A DNA stretch of 64,000 nucleotides from Candidatus Zixiibacteriota bacterium (GTDB lineage: Bacteria; Zixibacteria; MSB-5A5; GN15; FEB-12). The translations under genes were made by a program, and so were the position numbers. The notes under the pieces are model-generated. The model did not search any database. It was not told the origin of the DNA and saw only the letters and a list, made by a program, of their open reading frames with translations. The DNA lies in the NCBI GenBank assembly GCA_022571985.1, contig JACZWU010000001.1:591501-655500 (forward strand), written 5' to 3'. This document shows positions 40,983 to 50,605 of this stretch, piece by piece (within the stretch, counting starts at the first letter, position 1; each line of letters opens with the position of its first letter).

Positions 40983-42023
40983 CTAATTTGAATTTAGAAG
41001 TTCGCGAATGGCGCTTGAGGTCATCTCGAATGTGATGCCCTTCATGCACTTCATATACTTTGAGCCTTTTTGAGGACACTTGTTTTTCAGACACGAGATA
41101 CAACCAAGCTGATTTAAGTACAGCATTTTTTTTCTGGCAGCCAGCGGAGATGTTTCTTCAGGGTCATCAGCACCGGACAATACCACTACAGCTGTACCAA
41201 CTGCTGCTGCCAAATGTGCCGCGCCGGAGTCATTACCTATAAAGACAGCGGCATTCGAGAGAACGGAAGCCAGTTCTCTGATGCCTGTCTTACCTGCCAG
41301 ATTTATTACTTTGGCCTGACCGGCTGCTTCGGCAATGCTATTGCCTTCGGGCGCATCTTCTTTTTGACCGGTCAATAGAACTGTCAAATTTAGCTCGGAG
41401 ACAATCCATTTAGCCAGCCGGGTATAATTCTCTACTCCCCAGCGGCGCGACTCAGCCACCGCCCGAAAAGCAATAACGGCATATCCGGCCGAGCTGTTAA
41501 CTCCAAAACCTTCCAGCAGTTTCACGCCCTTTGATATATCAGCATCACTCAAGAAGAGCTTTGGCTTGGAATAACTATATTCCTTGCCGTACGAGCGCCT
41601 GAGAAGATTGAGATAAGTTTCGCTGCGGTGAGTACTATTAATCGGCTCCGGCAGTGGCAAAGCTTTGGTCAAAAGAAGCCGCCTGCCATCTGCAATATAG
41701 CCTATTCTTTCACGGACACCGGCCAGCTTGAAAGACGAGGCCGAGCTAAACGACGGCGGCAGAATAAAGCCGGTATCGTATTTCCCCTTTTTTATGATAT
41801 CAGTAAGTTTAAAAACTCCGGCCAGACCGTGTGCGTATCTGTCGGGGAAAGTCAATCTTTCATCAATAGCCTGATTGCCTTCAAATAATTCCGAAAGTCC
41901 TTCTCTTATTAATAGAGTAAGTGAACAGCCCGGAAAGGCCTCGCCTGTTTCACTAATCATGGGCATTGACATAATGCAGTCGCCCAGATGGTTTGGAGCT
42001 CGAACAATTATTTTATGGCTCAT
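40983..42023 (-). CDS. Glycosyltransferase family 9 (heptosyltransferase II-like)
   Basis: A 346-residue protein with the GT9 N-terminus 'IIVRAPNHLGDCIMSMPMI' and the C-terminal nucleotide-binding 'FIGNDSGAAHLAAAVGTAVV' followed by GADDPEETSP. The C-terminal Cys cluster (CISCLKNKCPQ...CMKGI) is typical of RfaF-like members. It transfers ADP-heptose to lipopolysaccharide inner core or a related sugar. Its ATG overlaps the TolC-like stop (TGATG), so it is coupled to an export operon. Confidence 0.88.
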   Translation of the reverse strand: MSHKIIVRAPNHLGDCIMSMPMISETGEAFPGCSLTLLIREGLSELFEGNQAIDERLTFPDRYAHGLAGVFKLTDIIKKGKYDTGFILPPSFSSASSFKLAGVRERIGYIADGRRLLLTKALPLPEPINSTHRSETYLNLLRRSYGKEYSYSKPKLFLSDADISKGVKLLEGFGVNSSAGYAVIAFRAVAESRRWGVENYTRLAKWIVSELNLTVLLTGQKEDAPEGNSIAEAAGQAKVINLAGKTGIRELASVLSNAAVFIGNDSGAAHLAAAVGTAVVVLSGADDPEETSPLAARKKMLYLNQLGCISCLKNKCPQKGSKYMKCMKGITFEMTSSAIRELLNSN

Positions 42024-43549
42024 CAGCCCGGAAATTTACTCTCTATTTCTATCTTGTTTAACAGGTAGGATTCCAGTTCCTGCAAGTACCTGTCTTTTGT
42101 TTCCACATAGAAAATCCTGCTGACCAGATAAGTCAATTTTGAAATTTGCCCATCCTGATATCTTTTATCGGCTATTTTCAGCCGGTTGTCGGCCAGACCG
42201 ATCTGCTTGCTGATAATATCAAGCCTGCGGTAAGAAACATCCAGCTGATTTATCAGGTTCACAATCTGCGCTCTGACCTGTTTTTCGGTGCGCTGATATT
42301 CTAAACGTGACTGGTCGGCCTCAAACCAGGCGGCCTTTACTTCGGCGCTGCTGGCGCCGCCGTCAAAAACCGGCACCCGCACATTAAGGCCGACAGTCCA
42401 GCCGGTAGTATTAATGTCATCATCTATCTGAGAGTCGCTATACTCTGTCTCTATCTTACCCCGCCCCAAAGAATAGCCGGCAGTTATATCTCCCTGAATA
42501 CCGAATGCAGCAGCGGAAAACGAGGCTATCTTTTCAGCCTTTTTCAATTCAACTCTGGCTTTTAGGATATCGGTGCTGCTCTGCCAGTTGCTTTCCATTT
42601 GTTGTTTTTCAGATTCCGTTAAGTGTTCAGATATGGACGGTTCTTTTAACTCCAGCGCCTCCTGATCATCCATATCCAAAAGCAGGGCCAGCTCTCTTTT
42701 CTGGTCACGCCATCTGGTTTGAAATTCAAAGCGCTCCAGCTCTGCATCCAGCATAGCCGAAGTTGAAGTCAGCAGTTCTTCTTCGGAAACGACCCCATCG
42801 CTGAACTTACTCGAATCAATACCGGCTTTAAGCCTGGCCGACTCCAATTTGTCAGCGTAAATACTGGCTTTTAATTTTGCCTGAAGCAGGTCCAGATAAG
42901 CGGTGGTGACATCTTTTTCGAGTCCGGCCTGTTCCTGAATTCTGGCGAAGGCGGCAATTTCTTTGTTGGCCTTTCTGACACCAAGGTCGTGCTTGGCCGA
43001 AGAGGGCCGAAACAAAGGCTGAGTCAGCCTGAAATCAAAAAATGCCCTGCGACTCTTTTCAGTTACAAAGGCATCGCCGGAAACAGGATTGCCGCTTATG
43101 TCAAGCCGTCTGGTATCCGGATATTGGTCGTCATTGTCAGTCAGATTGGCCGTAATTGTCAATGCTCCACCCGTTATCAAGCTTTGCTTTAGTTCCACAA
43201 ACGTCCTGAAGCTCAGTTCTTTTGTTTTATAAAGTTCTTTCTGTGAGGAGCCCCCAAAAAACCTGAAAGATTCATCTACCGAGTATGATGGCAGCGAACC
43301 GTTTATCGAAATTTCCGGAACATAGAAATTTATTCTTTTGGCTCTGTAATTCTGCTCAGCGACTTCCGATCTGCCTCTGATAATATATCCTCGCGGAGTC
43401 TTGTTGACTGCTATTTCAATGGCCTGTTCCAATGTAAGTTGCCTGGACAAAATCTGCGGCGCCAGACAAGTAGAAAAGACAAGCGCAAAAAAAATCGGCA
43501 TCAGCTGATGCCGCCTGTGCGGTATTAAGAAATTAAAACTTTCAAACAT
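42023..43549 (-). CDS. TolC-family outer-membrane efflux protein
   Basis: 508 residues from the ATG at 43549, which has GAGGG six bases upstream; an ATG two codons earlier overlaps that site. A signal peptide comes first. Two long helical outer-membrane-efflux repeats follow (about 40-270, 290-500), with LTLEQAIEIAVN at the start and TGWTVGLNVRVPVFDGG in the second half. It forms the trimeric exit duct for the MacA/MacB-like proteins encoded upstream, with which it shares a transcript (27-bp gap). Confidence 0.88.
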   Translation of the reverse strand: MFESFNFLIPHRRHQLMPIFFALVFSTCLAPQILSRQLTLEQAIEIAVNKTPRGYIIRGRSEVAEQNYRAKRINFYVPEISINGSLPSYSVDESFRFFGGSSQKELYKTKELSFRTFVELKQSLITGGALTITANLTDNDDQYPDTRRLDISGNPVSGDAFVTEKSRRAFFDFRLTQPLFRPSSAKHDLGVRKANKEIAAFARIQEQAGLEKDVTTAYLDLLQAKLKASIYADKLESARLKAGIDSSKFSDGVVSEEELLTSTSAMLDAELERFEFQTRWRDQKRELALLLDMDDQEALELKEPSISEHLTESEKQQMESNWQSSTDILKARVELKKAEKIASFSAAAFGIQGDITAGYSLGRGKIETEYSDSQIDDDINTTGWTVGLNVRVPVFDGGASSAEVKAAWFEADQSRLEYQRTEKQVRAQIVNLINQLDVSYRRLDIISKQIGLADNRLKIADKRYQDGQISKLTYLVSRIFYVETKDRYLQELESYLLNKIEIESKFPG

Positions 43550-43576
43550 TGTCATCCCTCTAAAACAGTTTTTAGA

Positions 43577-44881
43577 TTATTCATATCGTAAAGCATCGAT
43601 TACGTCAAGATTGGCAGCCTTGTAAGCCGGGTATAAACCAAAACTGACACCCACTGCAGTCGAGACGCTGACCGCCAAAAAAATTGAGAAGTATGAAACG
43701 ACCGTCGGCCAGCCGGCATAAAAACTAATCCCGCGTGATATTATCAAACCGATAGCCAGTCCGACAATACAGCCTATCAAACAGATTGTCACTGCTTCCA
43801 TCAGGAATTGCCGCATAATATCATCCCTTTTGGCGCCCACCGCCCGGCGCACTCCAATCTCTCTGGTTCGCTCGAGGACCGTGGCCAGCATTATATTCAT
43901 TATGCCGATACCGCCGACTAACAGTGACAAGCCGGCTATAGCTCCCATGACAATGTTAAAAATTTGCTGCGTTTTTTGCGATTGCCGCAAGAGCGACTCC
44001 GGTACTACAATTTCATAATCAGCGACTCCGGCATGACGGCGCTGCATAACTTTTTCAATAAGTTTTGAAACAGCCGTGACATAAGCCAAATCTTTGACGG
44101 TGACAGTCAGCTGGTCAATTTCCGGAGTGTTGTAATTTTGAGTGGCGACAGTTTTTGTTATCATAAAAAAGTGCCCGCCCGAAGTCTGCCTTTTTGCCTC
44201 GACTCGGTCGAATTTTTTAACAGCTGTATTTAAGGGAATGTAAATATCTTCATTAAAATTCTTTAACTCGAAGCCCTCAACTTTGCCGCGGCCGATATAT
44301 TTATCCTGCATGACGCCAACTACGGTAAAATCCATATCACCGATACGGACAGATTTTCCGAGAGCATCCTCGAAAGTAAACAGCTGCCGCTTGGCCTTGG
44401 CACCCAGTACACAGACCTGTCTGAATTCCTGGTTATCAGAATCAGTTATAAAACGTCCCTGCTCGACACCTATAGATGAAGAATAAACAAAGTCAGGTGT
44501 TGTCGCCACAACCCTGACAGACGCTTCCTGACTGCCGTTAAAAACTGAGGGTATAGGTTCGTATCTTTGGGGCACGACACCTGCTACCAGATTTTCAAAT
44601 TTCTTGATGTTTTCCCCGTCTGCCAGCGAAAGCCCCGGCGAGCGATGCAAACCGAGGTCACTGGTACGGATTTGTTCCGGCACTACAGCGTTGATTATAA
44701 TATTATTGATGCCTAAAATAGAAATTTGCTTCAGGACTTCTTCTTTGGCTCCCTCGCCAATCGAAAGCATGGCCACTACCGCCGCCACGCCAATAATGAC
44801 TCCAAGCATCGTCAAAAACGTGCGCAGTTTGTGTGAACTTAATGAATCAAGAGAAACCTGAATAACCCGGCGATAGTCCAT
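43577..44881 (-). CDS. MacB-like ABC transporter permease (FtsX domain)
   Basis: 434 residues from the ATG at 44881, overlapping the adaptor stop as TGATG. The first TM (TFLTMLGVIIGVAAVVAML) is followed by a large periplasmic MacB_PCD domain (about 45-290). Three C-terminal TMs (FtsX domain) come last, with 'ERTREIGVRRAVGAKRDDIM'. This mechanotransmission permease normally works with a MacB or LolD-type ATPase. The ATPase domain is neither fused nor encoded next door, so it must come from elsewhere. It exports peptides, lipoproteins or small toxins in relatives. Confidence 0.88.
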   Translation of the reverse strand: MDYRRVIQVSLDSLSSHKLRTFLTMLGVIIGVAAVVAMLSIGEGAKEEVLKQISILGINNIIINAVVPEQIRTSDLGLHRSPGLSLADGENIKKFENLVAGVVPQRYEPIPSVFNGSQEASVRVVATTPDFVYSSSIGVEQGRFITDSDNQEFRQVCVLGAKAKRQLFTFEDALGKSVRIGDMDFTVVGVMQDKYIGRGKVEGFELKNFNEDIYIPLNTAVKKFDRVEAKRQTSGGHFFMITKTVATQNYNTPEIDQLTVTVKDLAYVTAVSKLIEKVMQRRHAGVADYEIVVPESLLRQSQKTQQIFNIVMGAIAGLSLLVGGIGIMNIMLATVLERTREIGVRRAVGAKRDDIMRQFLMEAVTICLIGCIVGLAIGLIISRGISFYAGWPTVVSYFSIFLAVSVSTAVGVSFGLYPAYKAANLDVIDALRYE

Positions 44882-46155
44882 CAACCGCCCCGTTTGCCTT
44901 TACTTGATCCCGAACGCTGCATTTTCATTCTGGGCTGACGACCTTTATTTATTTCAGGCTCAGTCGCTCTGTCACCAGCCAGCTGCCGCTCCTCGAGAGT
45001 GGGATTTACCAGGCAAATAGTTTCTGTGCCATTTAGCCCTTCTAAAATTTCGATAGACATATCATTGCGGCGGCCGACTTGAACTTCCTGTGCTTTTTTA
45101 TTTTCAAAATAAACCACCGTCCTGCCGTCTCTTTCAAAAACTGCTTCTAGCGGCACCGAGACAACATCCTGAAGTCTGCTAATTACGATTCGAGCCGCTG
45201 CCGACATGCCCGGTTTGAGATGATCGGTTTCGTCTTCAATAGCGATTTCGATATCAAATACATTAATTTTGGAGTTAGGGTCTTTGCGACGGGCCAGGGT
45301 GCTCTTCTTGGTTACTATCCCCCGGTAAGTTTCGTCGGGAAAAGCGTCAAGCGTTACAATTACTTTTTGGCCGGACTCAACTTTACTGGCATCAACTTCA
45401 GAGACTGTACCTTTGACCACCATTTCAGAGAGATCCGGAAGGTTGACCAGACCCTGACCTGACCAGGGAGAATCTCCCTCCTGCACTTTGCTCATGGTGC
45501 CGCCTTTCCAGATTTCAAGATAGACAACCATGCCCGGAATGGGAGCATAAATTGTCATCTGGTCCAGCTCGTGCTGAGATGTTTCTACTTTGTCTTTGGA
45601 ACGCTGAACTTCGACCTCTGCTTTAGAGACATCTGATTTTAACTGGTCAAGTTTGGCCTCGAAATTCAGCTCTGCCAGTTCCAGCTCAAGGCGGGCTTCT
45701 TCGGCCATTTTCGGGGCTTCGTGCTTTTTCTCGTCGTAGTTACGTTTGGCTTTCTGGAGATCAAGTCTTAAGCGTTTGTCCTGAATTGTGTATTCCTGCT
45801 TAGTTCTTTGTAAGGATTGCCCTTTTATCTTAAGGTCAGATCCAAAATCTTTTAGTTCCGACATCTGCTTGGTAGCATCAAACTTTATGACCGGGTCGCC
45901 CTTTTGAACGGTTGAGCCTTCCGGCGCCAGCCAGGTAATTTGCAGCCCTCTGATTCTGGGGGATGAAATGACATAGGCCCGCTGGGCATCAATCTGGCCA
46001 TTAATTTTTAGCGATATCAAAAAAGGACCTTTGCGAACATTAACGACCGGGATATCAAGATCGTGAGTAAAGATAGCGTCGACGCCATAACTGCCGCCGA
46101 GAATGACAATCAGTACTACACCGATAATTATAAATTTCTTAACTTTTGGTTTCAT
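44881..46155 (-). CDS. MacA/HlyD-type periplasmic adaptor protein
   Basis: A 424-residue membrane-fusion protein. It has an N-terminal TM (about 8-24), a barrel-sandwich hybrid half ('ISSPRIRGLQITWLAPEGSTVQKGD'), a long coiled-coil hairpin (about 100-205), the second half (MTIYAPIPGMVVYLEIWKGG) and beta-barrel and membrane-proximal domains. The tail is basic (RMKMQRSGSSKGKRGG). It bridges the MacB-like permease and the TolC-like duct. It is first in this three-part export unit. Confidence 0.88.
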   Translation of the reverse strand: MKPKVKKFIIIGVVLIVILGGSYGVDAIFTHDLDIPVVNVRKGPFLISLKINGQIDAQRAYVISSPRIRGLQITWLAPEGSTVQKGDPVIKFDATKQMSELKDFGSDLKIKGQSLQRTKQEYTIQDKRLRLDLQKAKRNYDEKKHEAPKMAEEARLELELAELNFEAKLDQLKSDVSKAEVEVQRSKDKVETSQHELDQMTIYAPIPGMVVYLEIWKGGTMSKVQEGDSPWSGQGLVNLPDLSEMVVKGTVSEVDASKVESGQKVIVTLDAFPDETYRGIVTKKSTLARRKDPNSKINVFDIEIAIEDETDHLKPGMSAAARIVISRLQDVVSVPLEAVFERDGRTVVYFENKKAQEVQVGRRNDMSIEILEGLNGTETICLVNPTLEERQLAGDRATEPEINKGRQPRMKMQRSGSSKGKRGG

Positions 46156-46289
46156 AATAGCAGCTCTCTTGTTTATTTCTCCTGCACTAATATATCACAA
46201 TTTATCGTAAATAGGGAAAGACTATTGCCTGTCTTTTTTGTCAGTCTATTAGTCTATTTGAATTTTTACGCAATTAGCTGAAGACAGTT

Positions 46290-47177
46290 TCAATTTTCCT
46301 CAGTTTTCCAGCGCCGGTGAGTCCAGAGCCACTGGTCGGGCCAGCGGCGAATGCCATCCTCGAAAAAACTCGTATATTTCTCAGTAATATAACGGATATC
46401 CGCTTCTTCATTACCGGAATCGGGCGGATAAATCATCGGGCCGGCTATCACTACGTGCCTGTCAAATCGCTCCCTTCTAATTAGAAAAGGGCAGACTGGC
46501 GCTTTCCTGCGGATTGAGAAGAGAGCCGGGCCTCTGGCTACAAAGGCTTCTCTGCCCAGGAAATTCAGTTTGATACCAGATGGAGCATGCTGGTCGGCTA
46601 CGATGGCAACAATCTCATTAGCTTTGAGAACTTTGAAAACTATCCGGGCGCTTCGCTCCAGAGGAATGATGCCAACGCCCATTTCCTTTCTCTGCTTAAT
46701 TAAAAAATCGTTAACCAGCAGATTATGCTGTGAAGCGACCAAAAAGTGAATCTTAAAGCCTAATGTCGTGGCCATGCCTCCCAGCAGTTCCCAGTTACCA
46801 AAATGCGCCGTTAGCACTATGCAGCCGTTGCCCTCCTCTTTGGCTTTAATCAAGTGCTGCAAAGAACCAAGTTCGACTATTTTCTCAGCTCCGCTCTGCC
46901 CCAGCTGTCTTAATCTGGAAACTTCAATAAGAGTCCTGCCAGTATTTTGAAAAACTCGTTTTACCAGCGCCTCTATTTCGACCTTGCTGAAGTTTTGCCC
47001 TATATCGCTTTTCTTGATATTCTCAATTGCAACTTCTTTTCGGGATCCCCAGAAGAAATGAAACAGGCTGCCCAGGGCGCTGCCCAATGAATCTGCCATT
47101 CGGGCCGAAAGAAGATTGGCTATTGCAGCGAAAAAAAAGACAGCAGCGTATTCAAGCCGGTGGCTTAGCTTCGCCAA
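46290..47177 (-). CDS. LpxL/HtrB-family lysophospholipid acyltransferase
   Basis: A 295-residue protein with one N-terminal hydrophobic segment (about 11-28). The acyltransferase HX4E motif is H125-FGNWE130 in VLTAHFGNWELLGG, and VADQHAP and GREAFVARGPA also fit the family. Members add secondary acyl chains to lipid A or act on related lipids. It starts 13 bp inside the end of the peptidase-MA gene. The nearby heptosyltransferase supports an LPS-type envelope. Confidence 0.9.
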   Translation of the reverse strand: MAKLSHRLEYAAVFFFAAIANLLSARMADSLGSALGSLFHFFWGSRKEVAIENIKKSDIGQNFSKVEIEALVKRVFQNTGRTLIEVSRLRQLGQSGAEKIVELGSLQHLIKAKEEGNGCIVLTAHFGNWELLGGMATTLGFKIHFLVASQHNLLVNDFLIKQRKEMGVGIIPLERSARIVFKVLKANEIVAIVADQHAPSGIKLNFLGREAFVARGPALFSIRRKAPVCPFLIRRERFDRHVVIAGPMIYPPDSGNEEADIRYITEKYTSFFEDGIRRWPDQWLWTHRRWKTEEN

Positions 47178-48127
47178 GGCTCGTCTTCCCCGTCAGTCTT
47201 CTCCGGATTATCTGGGTCGCCGTAGTCAAAATCGGTCGATTGCAACTTTTCTTCGGCTTCCCACTTGCGGTAATACAGCCGGCGCTTTTTAAAGCGGAGA
47301 AAGCCGGCCACTACCACTACTGCTGCCATCGCTATCCAGAAATAAGATGTATCCATAAATAGAGAGGTTAAATTATATCTTTCACTTAAATAATCTCTGT
47401 ACTCTTTTTCGAACTCTTTATAGCTGCCGCCGATAGAATTGTTCATGGCTTCATCCATTGACTTACCCATAGCAATATTATCCAGCAATATATTTAAGGT
47501 ATTGCTGCCGTATTCTCTTATCAAGTATTCAACTGCCAGATACGACTGGGCATAAGCTATCTGAGCTTTGGGCGATTTGAAGCGGTTGAGATTTTCTATC
47601 TCTCTTAGAGACAGAAATTGCCCAAAGGTGCCGGCCCTGCTCATGGCCAGGTTGTCCGACCAGCCCCACTCTAATGAGATGTACATGGCCAGTCCTTCAT
47701 CAAGCCACCGCGGAGAGCGTTTGAAGCCGGTTCTTTTGTGTAATAACAAATGAGAATATTCATGCGGCAAAAGCTCGCTGAGTGTCTTTCCGACCGGGAA
47801 CTTTTCGGGGGACTTGACTGCTATCAGTTTTCTCTGCGGAAAAGCGGCGGCGGCTCCCCAGTCAGGGAAACGTCCCCGTATCAGCCGGTTGAACTCGTCA
47901 ATATCATTTAAGACATAGATGGAAGGTTTGTAATCAAGGCTGTCGTGCAGCAGCTTTATCATTTTCTGGCGGGCACGGTTTAAGATTGAATCTGCCTGGG
48001 AAATAATTTGACGGTTGGCAAATTTGTATTTGAAAAATTTCTTTTCAACCAGCGTATCAATAGAGGCCGAGCCGGCAGTAGAGCATATCAGGCAGAGAGC
48101 AGCAAAGAGGTATACAAATTTATTCAT
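47165..48127 (-). CDS. Secreted peptidase-MA-like metalloprotease with C-terminal TM
   Basis: A 320-residue protein with a signal peptide (about 1-20). The gluzincin site is H122-E-Y-S-H126 in ELLPHEYSHLLLH with the third ligand E144 in WLDEGLAMYI, as in the peptidase_MA_2 group. A TM (about 263-280: FWIAMAAVVVVAGFL) and a basic then acidic tail follow, so the catalytic domain faces the periplasm. Substrates are unknown. It overlaps the acyltransferase by 13 bp. Confidence 0.82.
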   Translation of the reverse strand: MNKFVYLFAALCLICSTAGSASIDTLVEKKFFKYKFANRQIISQADSILNRARQKMIKLLHDSLDYKPSIYVLNDIDEFNRLIRGRFPDWGAAAAFPQRKLIAVKSPEKFPVGKTLSELLPHEYSHLLLHKRTGFKRSPRWLDEGLAMYISLEWGWSDNLAMSRAGTFGQFLSLREIENLNRFKSPKAQIAYAQSYLAVEYLIREYGSNTLNILLDNIAMGKSMDEAMNNSIGGSYKEFEKEYRDYLSERYNLTSLFMDTSYFWIAMAAVVVVAGFLRFKKRRLYYRKWEAEEKLQSTDFDYGDPDNPEKTDGEDEPWRS

Positions 48128-48184
48128 CTAAAAAAGAAGATAATAAAGTTATAGGTATTGCCAAGTGCTCAATAATGCTGGCAG

Positions 48185-48922
48185 TTATGCAGTTCGGTCT
48201 TTGTCCAGTCCCACTAACTGACTCAGATAGGTAAGTTCTCCGTCTGTCAGTTTTCTCCAGGATCCGGGATTAAGACCTCTTACAGTAATACCTGCGAACT
48301 CAACCCTCTTTAATGATTTAACGGGATGACCAACTCCCGAGCAGAGTTGTTTGACTTCGCGCTTGCGTCCTTCGGTCAGTGTTAATCTGATAAGAGTTGT
48401 ATTCCTGCGAAAATTCAAAATATCAACTTTGGCGCGTCCTATCTTGCCGTCTTCGAGCTTTACCCCGCGGCTGATCAGCATCGATTGCTCCCTTTTGAAC
48501 TCTCCTTTGACAAGGGCCTCATATATTTTTTTGACGCCAAAGCGCGGATGCGCCAGCCGGAAAGCGAGTTCGCCGTCATTGGTCAAGATCAGTACGCCTT
48601 CGGTATCATAGTCAAGGCGGCCTATCGGATAAACTCTGTACTTCATGCTCTTGACATAGTCTGCTATGGTTTTTCGTTTAAATGGGTCCTGCAGAGTCGT
48701 CATTACTTTTCGGGGCTTATTGAGGACAATGTAGAGCTTAATTTCGACAGGCTTGATGATGACGCCGTCTACTTTTACGACGTCAACTTCGGGGTCAATA
48801 ATCAGGCCTATTTTTTCAGGCAGTTCGTCGTTGACAGTAACGCTTTCGTTTTTTATAAGCGCTTCTGCACCGCGGCGTGAGGTTACTCCGCATAATGCTA
48901 TGAATTTGGAAATACGAATCAA
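48185..48922 (-). CDS. rluB: Pseudouridine synthase of the RsuA/RluB family
   Basis: A 245-residue protein. The N-terminal S4 RNA-binding domain (about 1-48: RISKFIALCGVTSRRGAE) is followed by the synthase domain with catalytic D104 in YPIGRLDYDTEGVLILTNDG. The ending 'EGRKREVKQLCSGVGHPV' is also typical. RluB modifies 23S rRNA U2605 and related enzymes act on 16S. In many genomes it follows scpA-scpB, exactly as here (106-bp gap), which favours RluB. Confidence 0.9.
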   Translation of the reverse strand: MIRISKFIALCGVTSRRGAEALIKNESVTVNDELPEKIGLIIDPEVDVVKVDGVIIKPVEIKLYIVLNKPRKVMTTLQDPFKRKTIADYVKSMKYRVYPIGRLDYDTEGVLILTNDGELAFRLAHPRFGVKKIYEALVKGEFKREQSMLISRGVKLEDGKIGRAKVDILNFRRNTTLIRLTLTEGRKREVKQLCSGVGHPVKSLKRVEFAGITVRGLNPGSWRKLTDGELTYLSQLVGLDKDRTA

Positions 48923-49028
48923 CTGCCCAGTCTACCTTGCAAATCGCAATATATTGGTTTTCGGCCTGTAGAAGAACTTGATCAAGTTAAGAATGAATTT
49001 GCAGACTGAATTAAAAATCTATCAGAAA

Positions 49029-49790
49029 TTAACTCTCTGACTCTTCTTCGCTTTCTAAAATTATAGAAACGCGGTTCATTGTTTTGTCTGCCGGCATGTT
49101 GATCTCTGAGAGTCCTTCCTGTTCTTCGGATTCTGCTTCGGCAGTGCTGGCTCCCTGGGTGTTACCGTTTATTGATTCGTCCTGTTTAATTGTCTGGTTA
49201 TCTTCTACAACGTCTGACTCAACATTTAGTTCAACTATTTCATCTTCATCGGGCTCTGTCGATTTTAATATCTCTTCAATTTCAGACATCTGCGGCAGGT
49301 CATCCAGTTTGTTCAGACCAAAGAATTTCAAAAATTCATCGGTGGTTGCGTATTGCAGTGCCCGGCCGGCTGATTCTGAACGTCCTTTAATATTCACCAG
49401 CTTTTTTTCCAGTAAATTATGCAACACACCGTCTGATGATACCCCCCTGATATGCTCTATGTCAACTTTGCTGACCGGCTGTTTGTAGGCTACTATTGCC
49501 AGCGTTTCCATAGCGGCTCTGGTCAGACGCAATTTTCTGCGACGGGTAAAAAGAACATCGACATACCTGCTGAAATCCGGCAGAATATAAAATTGATAAC
49601 CGCCGGCCACTTCCCTGATTCTGAAACTTGCCCCGATTTGTTCATAGCTATTATTCAAATCCAGAACAGCCTGAGCAACTTTGCCGGGAGTGAGAGCGCT
49701 GTCTGATTCTGATATTCTTTTAGCATTTATAGGCTCTGGCGAGGCTAATATCAAAGCCTCCACTACTGCTTTTTGGTTATAATTTTCCAT
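49029..49790 (-). CDS. scpB: Segregation and condensation protein ScpB
   Basis: A 253-residue protein with two winged helices (VEALILASPEPI, then 'RAAMETLAIVAYKQPVSKVDIEHIRGVSSDGVLHNLLEK') and a long acidic tail (about 175-253). ScpB dimers bind ScpA on the SMC condensin. The start overlaps the ScpA stop by one base. Confidence 0.95.
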   Translation of the reverse strand: MENYNQKAVVEALILASPEPINAKRISESDSALTPGKVAQAVLDLNNSYEQIGASFRIREVAGGYQFYILPDFSRYVDVLFTRRRKLRLTRAAMETLAIVAYKQPVSKVDIEHIRGVSSDGVLHNLLEKKLVNIKGRSESAGRALQYATTDEFLKFFGLNKLDDLPQMSEIEEILKSTEPDEDEIVELNVESDVVEDNQTIKQDESINGNTQGASTAEAESEEQEGLSEINMPADKTMNRVSIILESEEESES

Positions 49791-50605
49791 TACTGTCCTA
49801 CCGTCTCCTGGACTATCTCATTCCCGATTTCTTCAATTTCATCAATTTTCCGAATCTCTTCATCAGTTGAACTGTAATTATCTCCGCGATAGACACGAAG
49901 TTCTTCAAACAGACTCGACTGCCTGATTTTTATCCGTCTTTGACGCGTCATTTCAAGCAGAGCTATGAAAGTAACTACCGCCACAATTTTCCTGGGCCTG
50001 TCGGAAAACAACTCCCGGAAAGTAGAAAACTCTCTGTTGGCCAAAAAAGCCAGGACATAGGCTACCCGTTCTTCGACACTGACTTCCTCTAATTCGACGT
50101 CGTGAATGACTTCTTCTTTTTGCTCCTCTATCATTTCCTTAAAAGCCGTAACCAGGTCAAACAGAGTCGGACCGGGAGTTAAGTCTGTAATCATTTTCTT
50201 GTCACTAAATGGAGATGGCGGCACAATTTTGGCCTCTTCAATAATGGCAGTATCTCTGAAAATTTCTCCGGCCTCTTTGTACTTGCGGTACTCTATCAAA
50301 GCCTGCATCAGTTCGTGACGGGGGTCATCTTCGGCGGTTTCTTCGTCATCGCGAGGCAGCAGCATTCTTACTTTCATACGAATCAAAGAAGCGGCCATCA
50401 AAATATACTCACCGGCAACCTCTAAGTTCAAATCTGTTAGCAGGTCGATATACTCAAGATATTGTTTGGTAATTCCGGCAATGGGGATATCGTAAATGTC
50501 TATTTCATCTTTTTTAATCAGATACAAAAGTAAATCCATCGGGCCTTGAAAAAGCGACAGATCTACCAGGTATTGATTGTCTGCTGTATTTTGCGTCTGA
50601 ATCAT
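49790..50605 (-). CDS. scpA: Segregation and condensation protein ScpA
   Basis: A 271-residue kleisin. It has the N-terminal motif 'LSLFQGPMDLLLYLIKKDEIDIYDIPIAGIT' and a C-terminal winged helix (VVTFIALLEMTRQRRIKIRQ). It bridges the SMC heads. It overlaps trpS and scpB by one base each, so the three are translationally coupled. Confidence 0.95.
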   Translation of the reverse strand: MIQTQNTADNQYLVDLSLFQGPMDLLLYLIKKDEIDIYDIPIAGITKQYLEYIDLLTDLNLEVAGEYILMAASLIRMKVRMLLPRDDEETAEDDPRHELMQALIEYRKYKEAGEIFRDTAIIEEAKIVPPSPFSDKKMITDLTPGPTLFDLVTAFKEMIEEQKEEVIHDVELEEVSVEERVAYVLAFLANREFSTFRELFSDRPRKIVAVVTFIALLEMTRQRRIKIRQSSLFEELRVYRGDNYSSTDEEIRKIDEIEEIGNEIVQETVGQ

